64,000 bases of DNA from Trebonia sp050013875 (GTDB lineage Bacteria; Actinomycetota; Actinomycetes; Streptosporangiales; Streptosporangiaceae): contig JBEKEK010000002.1 in the NCBI GenBank assembly GCA_050013875.1, positions 62,001 to 126,000 on the forward strand, in the 5' to 3' direction. This document shows, piece by piece, positions 24,644 through 33,616 of the stretch. The translations under genes and the position numbers were made by a program. Position 1 is the stretch's first letter. Each line of letters opens with the position of its first letter. Under the pieces are notes generated by a model, which did not search any database, was not told where the DNA came from, and saw only the letters and a program-made list of their open reading frames with translations.

Positions 24644-26791
24644 TCACGGTAAGGCTGGCATAGCGGCCACGACGTTCTCCTGGGTGAACGGCAGCGCGCG
24701 CACCCGCACCCCGAGCGCATCACAGAGGGCGTTGCCGATGGCCGCCACCGTTGGGCCCTGCGCCGTCTCCCCCACGCCAAGAGCCGGGTTTCCGTTGCCC
24801 GGCAGCAGTTCGACGCCGACCGTCGGCACCTCGGAGAATCGCAGGATGGGATAGGTCTCCCAGGTATCGCTGGTCACGCCGTACCGGTCGAAGCGCACTT
24901 GCTCCTTCAGCGCCCAACTGGTGGCCTGGATCGCGCCGCCCTCGACCTGGTTCGCGGCACCGTCCGGGTTGATCACCAGGCCGGCGTCGACCGCGATGGT
25001 CAGCCGCCGGACCCGGATCTCGCTGACCGCCTCCACCTCGGCCACCACGGCGCAGTACGCGCTGGTGTTCTTGTAGCGGGCGAAGCCGATGCCGTGCCCT
25101 ACGGAGTCGGCTGGTGACCAGCGATCCCAGCCGGAGCGCCTGGCGGCTGACTCGATCACGGCCCGCGCCCGCGGATCGCTCAGGCAGCCGAGCCGGTATT
25201 CGACCGGATCCCGGTCGGCCGCGAGGGCGAGCTCGTCCATGAACGATTCGGCCGCGAACACGTTGAGGAACGCGCCGAGCGAGCGCAGCGCGGACGTGCG
25301 CAGCGGCATGTCAAGCAGCCGGTGGTTGACCACCCGATAGGCCGGAAAGTCATAGTCCGGGACTGAATTGCGGCCCGCACCGCCGCCGCGCGCCATCGGC
25401 GGTTCCGCGGCCGCTTCCACTTCCTCGCCGCCCGCGCGGTGAGCGTTCGCGAGCAACGCGACCGACCGGGTCGAGCCGGGCCTGGTCGAGTGCCCGTTTC
25501 CCCATATCTCGTGATGCCAGGACAGCACCTTCCCGGCCGCGTCTACGTCGGCGGCGACGCGCGCCACAGCCGCCGCGCCGAACGGCGCCCAGGTCAGTTC
25601 GTCGGACCGGCTCCAGACCACCTGGACGGGCCGCCCCGGCACGGCCATGGCGAGCAGGGCGGCGTCCAAGGCGACGTCGTCGGCGCCGTTGTGGCCGTAG
25701 CAGCCGGCACCCTCCGCGTGCGTGACCGTGACGGCGTCATCGGCGAGGCCAAGCGCGCGGGCGAGTTCTGCCCGCAACATATAAATGCCCTGGGTATGCG
25801 ACCACACCATGAGCCTGCCGTCTTCTCCGCCGCTGAACACGGCGGTGGCAGTCGATGGCCCCATGGACGCGTGTGCCAGATACGGCCGGTGGTAGGTGGC
25901 CTCGGCCGAGGTCGCGATCTGCTCGCCGGCCGGGCCCGTGCCACGTTCGGCCAGCACGGTCGTCTCGGCCGGGGCCGAACGCAGGAAGGCCGGCAGGTCA
26001 TCGGAGTCCGGCAGAGTCGGGCGCCGCTCCCAGGTGGCGTCGGAGCGCAGCCGGTCGGCAGCGCGCAGCACGACCTCTTCGCGCTCAGCGACCACGCCGA
26101 GGAAGCTGCCGTCCCGCACCACCGTGAGCACGCCCGGCAGTGCGAGCGCCGCCGTCGTGTCGAGACCCGTGAGCGTCGCGCCGCGGGACGGCGGGCGGAT
26201 TACCCGGCCGTAACACAGGCCGTCAGGCGACAGGTCATGCACGAACCGGGGTCGGCCCGTCAGCTTGTCAGGCAGGTCAAGCCTGGGCACGCTCGTGCCG
26301 ACGACGCGGTAAGCGGACGAGGCCTTGGGCTGGTACTCGCCGCTGGCGTCCCGGTCGAGCAGCGCGTCGTCGGCGAGTTCCCAGTAGCTGGTGGACCGGC
26401 CGTCAGGTGCCAGGATCTGGCCGTCGGCCACGGTCAGCTTGCTCTCCGGCACGCCCAGGCTGGCTGCCGCGACGGCCAGGTAACGCCCCCTGGCCTCGGC
26501 GCAGACGAGGCGGATAGCGGCGCCGGAGTGCTGGATAGACAAGCTGCCCGCGGTGTAGCCCTCGTCGGGACTTACGCCGGTGACCGGGGATACCGTCCGT
26601 ACCCGGGCGATGCTGATGTCCAGTTCCTCGGCGGCCACCTGGGACAGTGCGGTGAGCACGCCCTGCCCGAGCTCCACCTTTCCCGGCCGTATCTCGACAA
26701 CACCCGACGGAAGCACCCGCAGCCAGTCACCAAGTCGCGGGTTCGCGGCTACCGAAGGCGGCAGCGCGACGGTCCGCATCGCCGGGTTCAC
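24644..26791 (-). CDS. Molybdopterin-binding subunit of a xanthine dehydrogenase-family hydroxylase
   Basis: The 715-residue protein resembles the isoquinoline 1-oxidoreductase beta type of molybdenum hydroxylases. Visible elements are KVELGQGVLTALSQVAAEELD, SYRRPYLAHASMGPST-like (here TYHRPYLAHASMGPST), GCYGHNGADDVALDAALLA, PLRTSALRSLGAFLNVFAAESFMDELA and the catalytic Glu in GVGETAQGPTV. It would hydroxylate an N-heterocycle or aldehyde with water as oxygen donor. The GTG at 26791 overlaps the stop of the Fe-S subunit by 4 bases. No twin-arginine signal is visible, so a cytoplasmic location is likely. No separate FAD subunit is adjacent. Confidence 0.88.
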   Translation of the reverse strand: MNPAMRTVALPPSVAANPRLGDWLRVLPSGVVEIRPGKVELGQGVLTALSQVAAEELDISIARVRTVSPVTGVSPDEGYTAGSLSIQHSGAAIRLVCAEARGRYLAVAAASLGVPESKLTVADGQILAPDGRSTSYWELADDALLDRDASGEYQPKASSAYRVVGTSVPRLDLPDKLTGRPRFVHDLSPDGLCYGRVIRPPSRGATLTGLDTTAALALPGVLTVVRDGSFLGVVAEREEVVLRAADRLRSDATWERRPTLPDSDDLPAFLRSAPAETTVLAERGTGPAGEQIATSAEATYHRPYLAHASMGPSTATAVFSGGEDGRLMVWSHTQGIYMLRAELARALGLADDAVTVTHAEGAGCYGHNGADDVALDAALLAMAVPGRPVQVVWSRSDELTWAPFGAAAVARVAADVDAAGKVLSWHHEIWGNGHSTRPGSTRSVALLANAHRAGGEEVEAAAEPPMARGGGAGRNSVPDYDFPAYRVVNHRLLDMPLRTSALRSLGAFLNVFAAESFMDELALAADRDPVEYRLGCLSDPRARAVIESAARRSGWDRWSPADSVGHGIGFARYKNTSAYCAVVAEVEAVSEIRVRRLTIAVDAGLVINPDGAANQVEGGAIQATSWALKEQVRFDRYGVTSDTWETYPILRFSEVPTVGVELLPGNGNPALGVGETAQGPTVAAIGNALCDALGVRVRALPFTQENVVAAMPALP

Positions 26792-27294
26792 GCCGCATCC
26801 CCCCGGCCCGCCCGCAGTTCGGCCGCGGCCGCGAGTACGGCGCGGACGATGCGGTTGTGCGCGCCGCACCGGCACAGGTTGCGGTCTAGGGCGGCGCGGA
26901 CCTCCGCGTCGGAGGGATCATCGCTGCGCTTGAGCAACTCCACCGCCGCGATGGTCACGCCGGACATGCAATAGCCGCACTGGGCGGCCTGGCCCGCGAC
27001 CAGCGCCTCGGTTACCGGATGCGGCCCGTCTGCGGTGCCGAGGCCCTCTACGGTGGTGATTTCCTTATCAAGCACGGCCCACAGCGGCGTGTCGCACGAG
27101 TAGGTCGCGCGGCCGTCGATCAGCACCATGCACGCCCCGCACAGGCCAATGCCGCAGCCGAACCGAGTTCCCTTCAGCCCCAGATGGTTCCGCAGGACGT
27201 ACAGCAGCGCCGTGTCCTGTTCGGTACGCACTTGCCGCAGTTGCCCGTTCACGAGCACCGAAGCCGGCGAAGTGATCCGCCCGTCGTTAGTCAT
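26788..27294 (-). CDS. 2Fe-2S subunit of the molybdenum hydroxylase
   Basis: The 168-residue protein has a plant-type 2Fe-2S site (FGCGIGLCGACMVLIDGRATYSC) and a second helical 2Fe-2S site (QCGYCMSG and NLCRCGAH), as in CoxS/IorA small subunits. It passes electrons from the Mo site to the acceptor. The ATG at 27294 begins directly before the ferredoxin fold; the frame is open further upstream, but that part has no match. It sits 41 bases after the ferric-reductase-like gene and overlaps the Mo subunit by 4 bases. Confidence 0.9.
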   Translation of the reverse strand: MTNDGRITSPASVLVNGQLRQVRTEQDTALLYVLRNHLGLKGTRFGCGIGLCGACMVLIDGRATYSCDTPLWAVLDKEITTVEGLGTADGPHPVTEALVAGQAAQCGYCMSGVTIAAVELLKRSDDPSDAEVRAALDRNLCRCGAHNRIVRAVLAAAAELRAGRGDAA

Positions 27295-27335
27295 CACCCA
27301 CAGGTTATCGCGAACCGCCGGCCGCCCTCGGGCGG

Positions 27336-28997
27336 TCAGAAGTCGAAGGACTCGTGGTGGATGCGGCGGTGCGGGATGCCCGCGGCGCGCAGCGCTGTCA
27401 CCGCGGTCTGGGTCATGCCGGCCGGCCCGCACACGTACGCCTCGTACCGGTGCAGCCCTGGGACGGTCCGCCGCAGGTGGTCCGCGTCGAGAGGGTCGTA
27501 GCCGAGTTCCTCGCGGGAGCCGATCAGGTAGTGCAGCGCGGCCTGCCGGTCGCTTGCGATCGCGTTAAGTTCGCGGCTGAACACGACGTCGCGGGGGTGG
27601 CTGGCCCGGTAGAGGAGCGTGACGCCGCTCGACATCCCCTTCGGCAGCGCGGCGAACATCGCCCGGATCGGGGTGATGCCGACCCCGCCGGCGATGAACA
27701 GCACCCGCCGGCCGGTCAGCAACGGGGTGAACGCGCCGTACGGGCCCTCGGCGATGATCCGGGTGCCCGGCTTCAGGCTGGCCAGGGAGCCGCTGTGGTC
27801 GCCGCGGGCCTTGACGGTGACCCGCATCAGATCAGGCCGTGGCATCGCCGACAGCGAGTAGGGGTGGGACTGCCACCACAGCTCCTTGGTGAGGAACCGC
27901 CAGCGGAAGAACTGACCAGGCTCGGCCCGCAGCAGGTCGAAGTCCCGGCCCGAGATCAGCACCGACACGATCCCGCGCGCCTCCGGCCGGACCGCCTGCA
28001 CGGTGAAGCGGTGCCGGGCCGCGCTCCGCAGCGGGATGATGACCCGGTACCACAACAGCAGCACGCCGACCGCCACATACAAGGACGACCAGGCCACCCG
28101 GGCTGCCAGGCTCGAGCAGAACGCGGGGCCGACGGCGAACTGGTGGCTGAACGCCAGCGCGATCGCCAGGTAGGTGCACAGATGCGTGTAGTACCAGGTC
28201 TCGTAGGACAGCCGGCGGCGGGCGGCCCGGGCGGAGAACGCGGCGACGCCAAGCAGCAGGAACCAGGCGACCGTCGCCATCAGCACGTCGGTGACGGTCG
28301 TCAGCAGCGAGACAGCCTCGCTGGTCACCTTCTCGTGCGCGGTGACCGAGTAGCCCCAGACGATGAACACAACGTGCCCGGTGACCACGGTGATGACATA
28401 CCGGCCGCCCATGGCATGCCAGCGGGCCAGCCGGTCGGTGCCGATGCTCTTCTCCAGTGGCGGCAGCCTGGCCATCAGCGCCACCAGGACGACGACCCCG
28501 TACCCGGCGAGCAGGCCGAGAACGTCGCCCGCGGCGGTGAGCAGGTCACCGGTGCCCGTTATCGGCGGGGTGCTATGCCACCACAGGGCGATAACCGCCA
28601 TCACGCCCAGGCCAATGACCGACAGCACCAGGCCGGGCAGGACCAGCCGGGCAGTGCCACCGGTCGGCGCGAGCGGCTTGGCCGACGCAGCCGGACGAGG
28701 TCGAGTGCCGGGGGTCGGCAACGGCCCGGACGGATGGCGCGATCGCGGGCCGGCCGGGAAGGGTCCCGCAGGCGGGTTCGGCCATGCGGGCGGCACCGAG
28801 GGCTGCGGACCAGACGGATGATCCGGCCAGGTCCCCTGCCGGGGCAGCACTGTGTCCTGAACGGCCGCCCGCGCTCCCGGCGGCCGGCTGGGACCTGCCG
28901 GATACCAGCCGCCCGGATACCGGCCGCCCGGATACCGGCCGCCCGGATACCGGCCGCCCGGATACCGGCCGCCCGGATAACCCGCTGGGGTAGCCAT
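27336..28997 (-). CDS. Ferric-reductase-like membrane flavoprotein with FAD/NAD-binding domain
   Basis: A 553-residue protein. A disordered Pro/Gly-rich cytoplasmic tail (1-115) begins with five PGGRY-type repeats. About six membrane helices follow, with histidines suited to haem b ligation (GGRYVITVVTGHVVFIVWG, YYTHLCTYLAIALAFSHQF). A ferredoxin-reductase-type FAD domain comes next (FRWRFLTKELWWQSHPYSLS) and an NAD(P) domain (VLFIAGGVGITPIRAMF, EAYVCGPAGM). It resembles the FRE/NOX group. Because it directly precedes the two molybdenum hydroxylase genes, it may serve as their membrane electron partner (inference). Confidence 0.85.
   Translation of the reverse strand: MATPAGYPGGRYPGGRYPGGRYPGGRYPGGWYPAGPSRPPGARAAVQDTVLPRQGTWPDHPSGPQPSVPPAWPNPPAGPFPAGPRSRHPSGPLPTPGTRPRPAASAKPLAPTGGTARLVLPGLVLSVIGLGVMAVIALWWHSTPPITGTGDLLTAAGDVLGLLAGYGVVVLVALMARLPPLEKSIGTDRLARWHAMGGRYVITVVTGHVVFIVWGYSVTAHEKVTSEAVSLLTTVTDVLMATVAWFLLLGVAAFSARAARRRLSYETWYYTHLCTYLAIALAFSHQFAVGPAFCSSLAARVAWSSLYVAVGVLLLWYRVIIPLRSAARHRFTVQAVRPEARGIVSVLISGRDFDLLRAEPGQFFRWRFLTKELWWQSHPYSLSAMPRPDLMRVTVKARGDHSGSLASLKPGTRIIAEGPYGAFTPLLTGRRVLFIAGGVGITPIRAMFAALPKGMSSGVTLLYRASHPRDVVFSRELNAIASDRQAALHYLIGSREELGYDPLDADHLRRTVPGLHRYEAYVCGPAGMTQTAVTALRAAGIPHRRIHHESFDF
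28900..28974 (-). repeat. 15-bp tandem repeat encoding PGGRY
   Basis: Five head-to-tail 15-bp units, read on the plus strand as GGATACCGGCCGCCC. The first (28900-28914) differs by one base and the next four are identical. They lie in frame inside the N-terminal tail of the ferric-reductase-like protein, so copy-number change would keep the frame. Confidence 0.9.
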
Positions 28998-29143
28998 AGC
29001 GTTCCCTTCTGATCAGACGAGGACGGAAGTGTCGGTCGGCAGGCGCCCAGGCGATCGGGACCCCGACTCCTTACGATTCCTTGGTACGTACGCGGACCTA
29101 GCGGGGTTCGCTGTCGCGGCAGCACGTAATCCGCAGCTAAGAA

Positions 29144-29977
29144 ATGACGGCGTTGGGCCTGGCGTCGGCGCGGTGGCGGCTGGCCGTCCACGGGAAGACC
29201 GGCGACGATGATCTTGTGGACTATGACGCACGGATGTACGCCGTCTATGAGGCAGGCCGGGCACTGCCCGAGTACGCGATCGCTAACTGGATAAGCGTCT
29301 TCGCCAGGTTCGCTCCGCAGAGCCGGCCTCTGACCGTGCTGGACCTCGGCTCAGGCACCGGCCGCTTCAGCGCGGCCCTGGCCGGGGAATTCGGCGGCCC
29401 GGTGCACGCGGTGGAGCCGTCCGCGAAGATGCGCGGCGCCGCGATGGCACGGCACGCCCACCCAGCGGTGACCGTCCTCGCTGGTGCCGCCGAGCGGATC
29501 CCGCTTCCCGGCAGTAGCTGTGACCTGGCCCTGCTGTTCCTGTCGTGGCACCACGTCGCAGACCCCGAACGGGGCGCCGCTGAGCTCGCGCGTGTCGTCC
29601 GGCCTGGCGGGACCGTGCTCCTGCGCGGCGCCTTCTGCGACCGTCTCCCCGACCTAGGCTGGCACCGCTTCTTTCCCGAGGCGCGGGCCGCCGGGCAGCG
29701 GCTCCTCCCCCCGCTCGCCGCCACGACGGCGACGTTCGCGCGCGCCGGGTTCGACGAGACCGCCCTGGAAAGGGTCACGCTGTGCAGGATGGAGCCGATG
29801 ATCGACTGGGCCAACCGGCTGCGGCAGCGCGCGATATCGACGTTCGAGCCCCTCACCGCCGTGCAGACCGCTGCCGGCTTCGCCCGCCTCGACGCCGAGG
29901 TCGCGGCCAACCGCGGCCAGGTCGACGTAACCGAGGGCGCCGACCTCCTCGTGCTACGCCGCCGGAACGCGCCCTAG
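29144..29977 (+). CDS. Class I SAM-dependent methyltransferase
   Basis: The 277-residue protein has motif I VLDLGSGTGRFSAALA, a post-I acidic residue in VHAVEPSAKMRGAA, motif II/III-like DLALLFLSWHHVADPERG and RPGGTVLLRG (Methyltransf_11/25 type). The substrate is unknown; relatives act on small molecules, and the variable C-terminal part is helical. The start at 29144 lacks a strong ribosome site and a later start is possible. It is convergent with the acyl-CoA dehydrogenase gene and has no operon partner. Confidence 0.8.
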   Translation: MTALGLASARWRLAVHGKTGDDDLVDYDARMYAVYEAGRALPEYAIANWISVFARFAPQSRPLTVLDLGSGTGRFSAALAGEFGGPVHAVEPSAKMRGAAMARHAHPAVTVLAGAAERIPLPGSSCDLALLFLSWHHVADPERGAAELARVVRPGGTVLLRGAFCDRLPDLGWHRFFPEARAAGQRLLPPLAATTATFARAGFDETALERVTLCRMEPMIDWANRLRQRAISTFEPLTAVQTAAGFARLDAEVAANRGQVDVTEGADLLVLRRRNAP

Positions 29978-29992
29978 CAGGTCAGGGCCCGA

Positions 29993-31156
29993 TTACCAGC
30001 CCTTGAGTACCTGCCGCGCCATGACCATGCGCTGGACCTGGTTGGTGCCCTCGTAGATCTGGGTGATCTTGGCGTCGCGCATCATTCGCTCGACCGGGTA
30101 GTCGTTCACGTAGCCGTAGCCGCCGAGGAGCTGGACCGCGTCGGTTGTCACCGACATCGCGACGTCGGAGGCCAGGCACTTGCAGGCCGAGGAGAAGAAC
30201 GTCAGGTCGTCCACCTTCTCCCCCTGCATGGCGCGCTCGGAGCGGGTCGCGGCGGCGTAGGTGAGCTGCCTGGCGCCTTCCAGTTTCATGGCCATGTCGG
30301 CCACCATGAACTGAAGGCCCTGGAAGTCGGCGATCGCGCGGCCGAACTGCTTGCGCTCCTTCACGTAGCCGACCGCGTAGTCGAGCGCGCCCTGCGCGAT
30401 GCCGAGGGCCTGCGCGGCGATGGTGATCCGGGTGTGATCCAACGTGCGCAGCGCGATCTTGAACCCCTGGCCCTCCTCGCCGATCAGCCTCGTCGCCGGG
30501 ATCTCGGTGTTGTCAAAGTAGAGCTCGCGGGTGGGCGACCCCTTGATGCCCAGCTTGTGCTCGGGCGCCCCGAAGGTGAAGCCGGGGTCCCCGTCCTCGA
30601 CCACGAACGCGGAGATCCCGTTCGCGCCCTTGTCCGGGTCGCTCACCGCCATCACCGTGTAGTACTTCGACACGCCCGCGTTGGTGATCCACCGCTTGAC
30701 GCCGTTGAGCACGTACCCGCCGTCCGTGCGTACCGCCCGGGTCCGCATCGCGCCCGCGTCCGAGCCCGCCTCCGGTTCCGAGAGACCGTAGGAGAACATC
30801 GCCTCGCCCCGCGCCACCGGCGGCAGGTAACGCTGCTTGACCTCTTCCGACGCACCGAGCAGGAGCGGCATGGTACCCAGCTTGTTCACCGCGGGGATCA
30901 GCGAGGAAGTGGCGCACGCCCGCGCGACCTCCTCGATGACGAGCGCCGTCGCCAGGGCGTCGCCGCCCGCGCCGCCGTAGGACTCCGGGATGTGGACCGC
31001 GTGGAAGTCCGCCTTGACCAGTGACTCGTACACGTCCCAGGGGAACTCCGCGGTTCTGTCTACCTCGGCCGCCCGAGGCGCGATCTTGTCATCGGCGAGC
31101 GCGCGGACCGATTCGCGCAGCGCCTGGTGCTCTTCGGACAGCTCGAAGGTGCTCAT
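29993..31156 (-). CDS. Acyl-CoA dehydrogenase
   Basis: The 387-residue FAD enzyme has the full family fold: an N-terminal helical domain, the middle beta domain (YGLSEPEAGSDAGAM, KRWITNAGVSKYYTVMA) and a C-terminal helical domain. That last domain holds RKQFGRAIADFQGLQ, LLGGYGYVNDYPVERMMRDAK and the catalytic Glu in QIYEGTNQVQRMV. It catalyses alpha,beta-dehydrogenation of acyl-CoA, passing electrons to ETF. Related acyl-CoA dehydrogenases lie close to purE/purK in other actinomycetes (by recall), as here. The chain length of the substrate is unknown. Confidence 0.95.
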   Translation of the reverse strand: MSTFELSEEHQALRESVRALADDKIAPRAAEVDRTAEFPWDVYESLVKADFHAVHIPESYGGAGGDALATALVIEEVARACATSSLIPAVNKLGTMPLLLGASEEVKQRYLPPVARGEAMFSYGLSEPEAGSDAGAMRTRAVRTDGGYVLNGVKRWITNAGVSKYYTVMAVSDPDKGANGISAFVVEDGDPGFTFGAPEHKLGIKGSPTRELYFDNTEIPATRLIGEEGQGFKIALRTLDHTRITIAAQALGIAQGALDYAVGYVKERKQFGRAIADFQGLQFMVADMAMKLEGARQLTYAAATRSERAMQGEKVDDLTFFSSACKCLASDVAMSVTTDAVQLLGGYGYVNDYPVERMMRDAKITQIYEGTNQVQRMVMARQVLKGW

Positions 31157-31199
31157 GGCACGATGCTAACGCCCCGGCCCGCGAGTGGTCGCGTCGCGC

Positions 31200-31421
31200 T
31201 CAGGCAGCCTGCTGCTCGGCGGCGGCCGCCGCGGGGTCGGCGGGCTCGGCGTGCGGGCCGGTCAACCGCGGCATCGTCGCCGCGTGGGCCGGCTGATGCC
31301 CCGCACTCTCGGGGGACTGGCGCGGCGCGGGCACCGTGCCCTTCGGTGCAGCGTGCTTGCCGCTCGACTTGTAGAGACCTAGTGAACGAAACGGACGGCT
31401 CTTGGACACAGAAAAAGCCAT
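31200..31421 (-). CDS. Small basic hypothetical protein
   Basis: The predicted 73-residue protein starts at an ATG with GGGGG plus AA 8 bases upstream, a good ribosome site. The N-terminus is basic (MAFSVSKSRPFRSLGLYKSSGKHAAPK) and the rest is Pro/Ala-rich and probably disordered. No family is recognised. It lies between the acyl-CoA dehydrogenase and purE on the same strand. It could be a real short gene or chance coding. Confidence 0.4.
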   Translation of the reverse strand: MAFSVSKSRPFRSLGLYKSSGKHAAPKGTVPAPRQSPESAGHQPAHAATMPRLTGPHAEPADPAAAAAEQQAA

Positions 31422-31645
31422 TGTTACTACCCCCTTGACCCCGTCACGCAGCGCGCCCACCCCACCGGGCACTCGCAGCCAGTCCCGTCCCAGCTGCCTG
31501 CGCTGGAACTAAGAATGCCCTCCAACGCACGCGCGAAACACCCGCAGACCAGCACCGTGCCCAAACTGATATCGAAGGACAACTGAGCGTGACAACAGCT
31601 AGCCCGACCTGCGGCATTTCAGCTGTAATGGCCAGCCGCAGGAGA

Positions 31646-32152
31646 TCAGAGCTTGGCCCGGAGGGCGGCACCCTTCGCCTGCGCCTGCGCGGTCAGCCGG
31701 GCCTGAAACTCGATCATCGCGGCGCGCAGCTCATCGTCGGCAGCGGCGAGGATGCGGACCGCCAGCAGCCCGGCGTTGCGCGCGCCGCCGACGGCCACCG
31801 TTGCCACCGGGATGCCGGCCGGCATCTGCACGATTGACAGCAGCGAGTCGAGGCCCTCCAGGTGCTTGAGCGGCACCGGAACGCCGATCACAGGCAGCGG
31901 GGTCACCGACGCGAGCATGCCCGGCAGGTGCGCGGCGCCGCCCGCGCCCGCGATGATGACCCGGATACCGCGATCCGCGGCCTGCTCGCCGTAGGCGATC
32001 ATCTCGCGCGGCATCCGGTGCGCCGACACCACATCCGCCTCGTAGGGCACCCGGAATTCGTCAAGCGCCTCGGCTGCCGCCTGCATCACCGGCCAGTCCG
32101 AGTCCGAGCCCATCACCACGCCGACCAGCGGCGAATCACTCTGCACGGGCAT
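31646..32152 (-). CDS. purE: N5-carboxyaminoimidazole ribonucleotide mutase
   Basis: The 168-residue PurE class I enzyme converts N5-CAIR to CAIR in purine synthesis. It shows GSDSDWPVM at the N-terminus, then VVSAHRMP with the catalytic His, IAGAGGAAHLPGMLA, and PVIGVPVPLKHLEGLDSLLSIVQMP. It acts with PurK, whose gene lies upstream on the same strand but is separated by a RodZ-like gene; the gap to that gene is about 30 bases, so co-transcription is likely. Confidence 0.97.
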   Translation of the reverse strand: MPVQSDSPLVGVVMGSDSDWPVMQAAAEALDEFRVPYEADVVSAHRMPREMIAYGEQAADRGIRVIIAGAGGAAHLPGMLASVTPLPVIGVPVPLKHLEGLDSLLSIVQMPAGIPVATVAVGGARNAGLLAVRILAAADDELRAAMIEFQARLTAQAQAKGAALRAKL

Positions 32153-32181
32153 TAGCGTAACGGCTCGGGCGGCGTTACCCG

Positions 32182-33492
32182 CTAGCGCCGGCCGTTCACC
32201 AGTACGTGGTAGACGCTCTCCTGGTACTGGCCAACGCCGTTCGGGGGCAACTGGGTGAACCAGACCAGCAGGTACCGGGCCGATGCCGGGTGCGGGAACG
32301 TCAGCCGGACCGCGCCGCCGGTGTTGTCGGCCGTCGCCGCCACCCGGAAGTCCTGCGGGTCCATGCCGTCACCGACCTTCAGCTGCAGGTTCACGCCCCG
32401 GTAGTGGGAGAGGTCGACGAGGACGCTGGTGATCGTGTCCTGGCGGCCGAGGCTGAGCAGCAGCCCGGTCCCGTCCTTGAGCATCCCGAACTGCGGGGTG
32501 GCGTACCAGTTGGTTGACCACGGCAGCGGCGGGTTGCGGCTGATCGTATAGGAGGCGCCGGACGGGTTGTCGCCGTCGCTCAGGCCGCCGGGGCCGAACG
32601 CATAGGCCGCCGCGACCGGCAGCAGCGTGACCGGCACGCTGGTGTGCGGCTGCGGCGCCGGGGATTTGGCCGGCTTCGCGGTGGCCTTGGCCGCCGCGGC
32701 GTGCTTGGCGGCGGTCTTGCGCGCCGCGGCGGATTTGCCCGCGGCGGACAGGCCGGCCGCCTTTGCCGAGGAGGAGTTGGCCACGTTCTTGGCTGGCGTG
32801 CTACCGGACGCCAGGCGGACGCCCACGACGACGGCGACTGCCAGCAAGGCCAGCGCGGCGGCGCCGGCCAGCAGGCGACGGTCGCGGCGGGTGCGGCGAC
32901 TCGCGGCCGGCGACTCGGCACGGGGAGCGGGGGTCTCCCAGCCGCTCGGCGGCGCCGCCGTCCCGGCCGTCCGGCCGGACCCGGGCTGCAGGTCGTAGCC
33001 CGCGGCCATCATGTCCTCGGTATGGTCCGCGCGCACCGGCGGCAGATCGAACCGGGTCACCGAGGGGTCATCGTGCACTACCGGCAGGTCGAAGCGCGTC
33101 GCGTCGGGGTCCTGGCTGTCCGCCGACGCGGGCACGGTTGGCAGGTCAAGCGAGGTGGCCTCAGGGTCGGCGCTGCCGGACGCACCGGCACTCGCGGCCC
33201 CGTTGGCACTCGCGGCCCCGTTGGCACCGGCAAAGCCGTTAACCCCGTGCGCACGCTCCTGATCGAACTCCTGGATCAGCGGCTGGGCGTCGATGCCGAC
33301 CGCGCCGGCGATGGCGCGCACGTAGCCGCGCACGTACAGGTCGCCGCCGCACGCCTCGTAGTCATCACGCTCGATGCTGCGGATGACAGTGTCGCGGATC
33401 CGGGTGCGCGCACTGAGCTCATCAACCGTCAGGCCCGCCTGGTAGCGCGCCTCGGTCAGCGATTCACCGACGGTCACGAACCCTCCACTCAC
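32182..33492 (-). CDS. RodZ-like HTH membrane protein
   Basis: The 436-residue protein has an N-terminal XRE-type HTH_25 domain (LTEARYQAGLTVDELSARTRIRDTVIRSIERDDYEACGGDLYVRGYVRAIAGAVG). An acidic disordered linker with short repeats follows, then one membrane helix (RRLLAGAAALALLAVAVVVGVRLA), an Ala/Lys-rich linker (AKAAGLSAAGKSAAARKTAAKHAAAAKATAKPAK in two parts) and a beta-rich extracellular domain. This layout matches cytoskeletal RodZ/HTH proteins of actinobacteria. The GTG at 33492 was taken as the start; a second GTG at 33477 is possible. It sits between purE and purK. Confidence 0.82.
   Translation of the reverse strand: MSGGFVTVGESLTEARYQAGLTVDELSARTRIRDTVIRSIERDDYEACGGDLYVRGYVRAIAGAVGIDAQPLIQEFDQERAHGVNGFAGANGAASANGAASAGASGSADPEATSLDLPTVPASADSQDPDATRFDLPVVHDDPSVTRFDLPPVRADHTEDMMAAGYDLQPGSGRTAGTAAPPSGWETPAPRAESPAASRRTRRDRRLLAGAAALALLAVAVVVGVRLASGSTPAKNVANSSSAKAAGLSAAGKSAAARKTAAKHAAAAKATAKPAKSPAPQPHTSVPVTLLPVAAAYAFGPGGLSDGDNPSGASYTISRNPPLPWSTNWYATPQFGMLKDGTGLLLSLGRQDTITSVLVDLSHYRGVNLQLKVGDGMDPQDFRVAATADNTGGAVRLTFPHPASARYLLVWFTQLPPNGVGQYQESVYHVLVNGRR
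33187..33222 (-). repeat. Two 18-bp tandem units in the RodZ-like gene
   Basis: GGCACTCGCGGCCCCGTT occurs at 33187-33204 and again at 33205-33222, in frame within the linker (encoding ANGAAS-type residues). A partial third copy follows. Confidence 0.8.
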
Positions 33493-33506
33493 CGACCTGC
33501 ACAGCG

Positions 33507-33530
33507 TTAATCATCTTGTGACAAGATTAA
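33507..33530. promoter_or_regulatory. Imperfect AT-rich palindrome upstream of the RodZ-like gene
   Basis: TTAATC-AT-CTTGT, then G, then ACAAG-ATTAA forms an inverted repeat interrupted by one 2-base insertion. It lies 15 bases upstream of the RodZ-like start in a short AT-rich patch, and could be an operator or overlap the promoter. Confidence 0.4.
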
Positions 33531-33616
33531 TTGTCGCAGATCAGCGGGCAAGCACGATCACGCATTTTAGCCAGCCTCCGACGAGGGCAAACCCGCCAAT
33601 CTGGGGCTAGCTGCCG

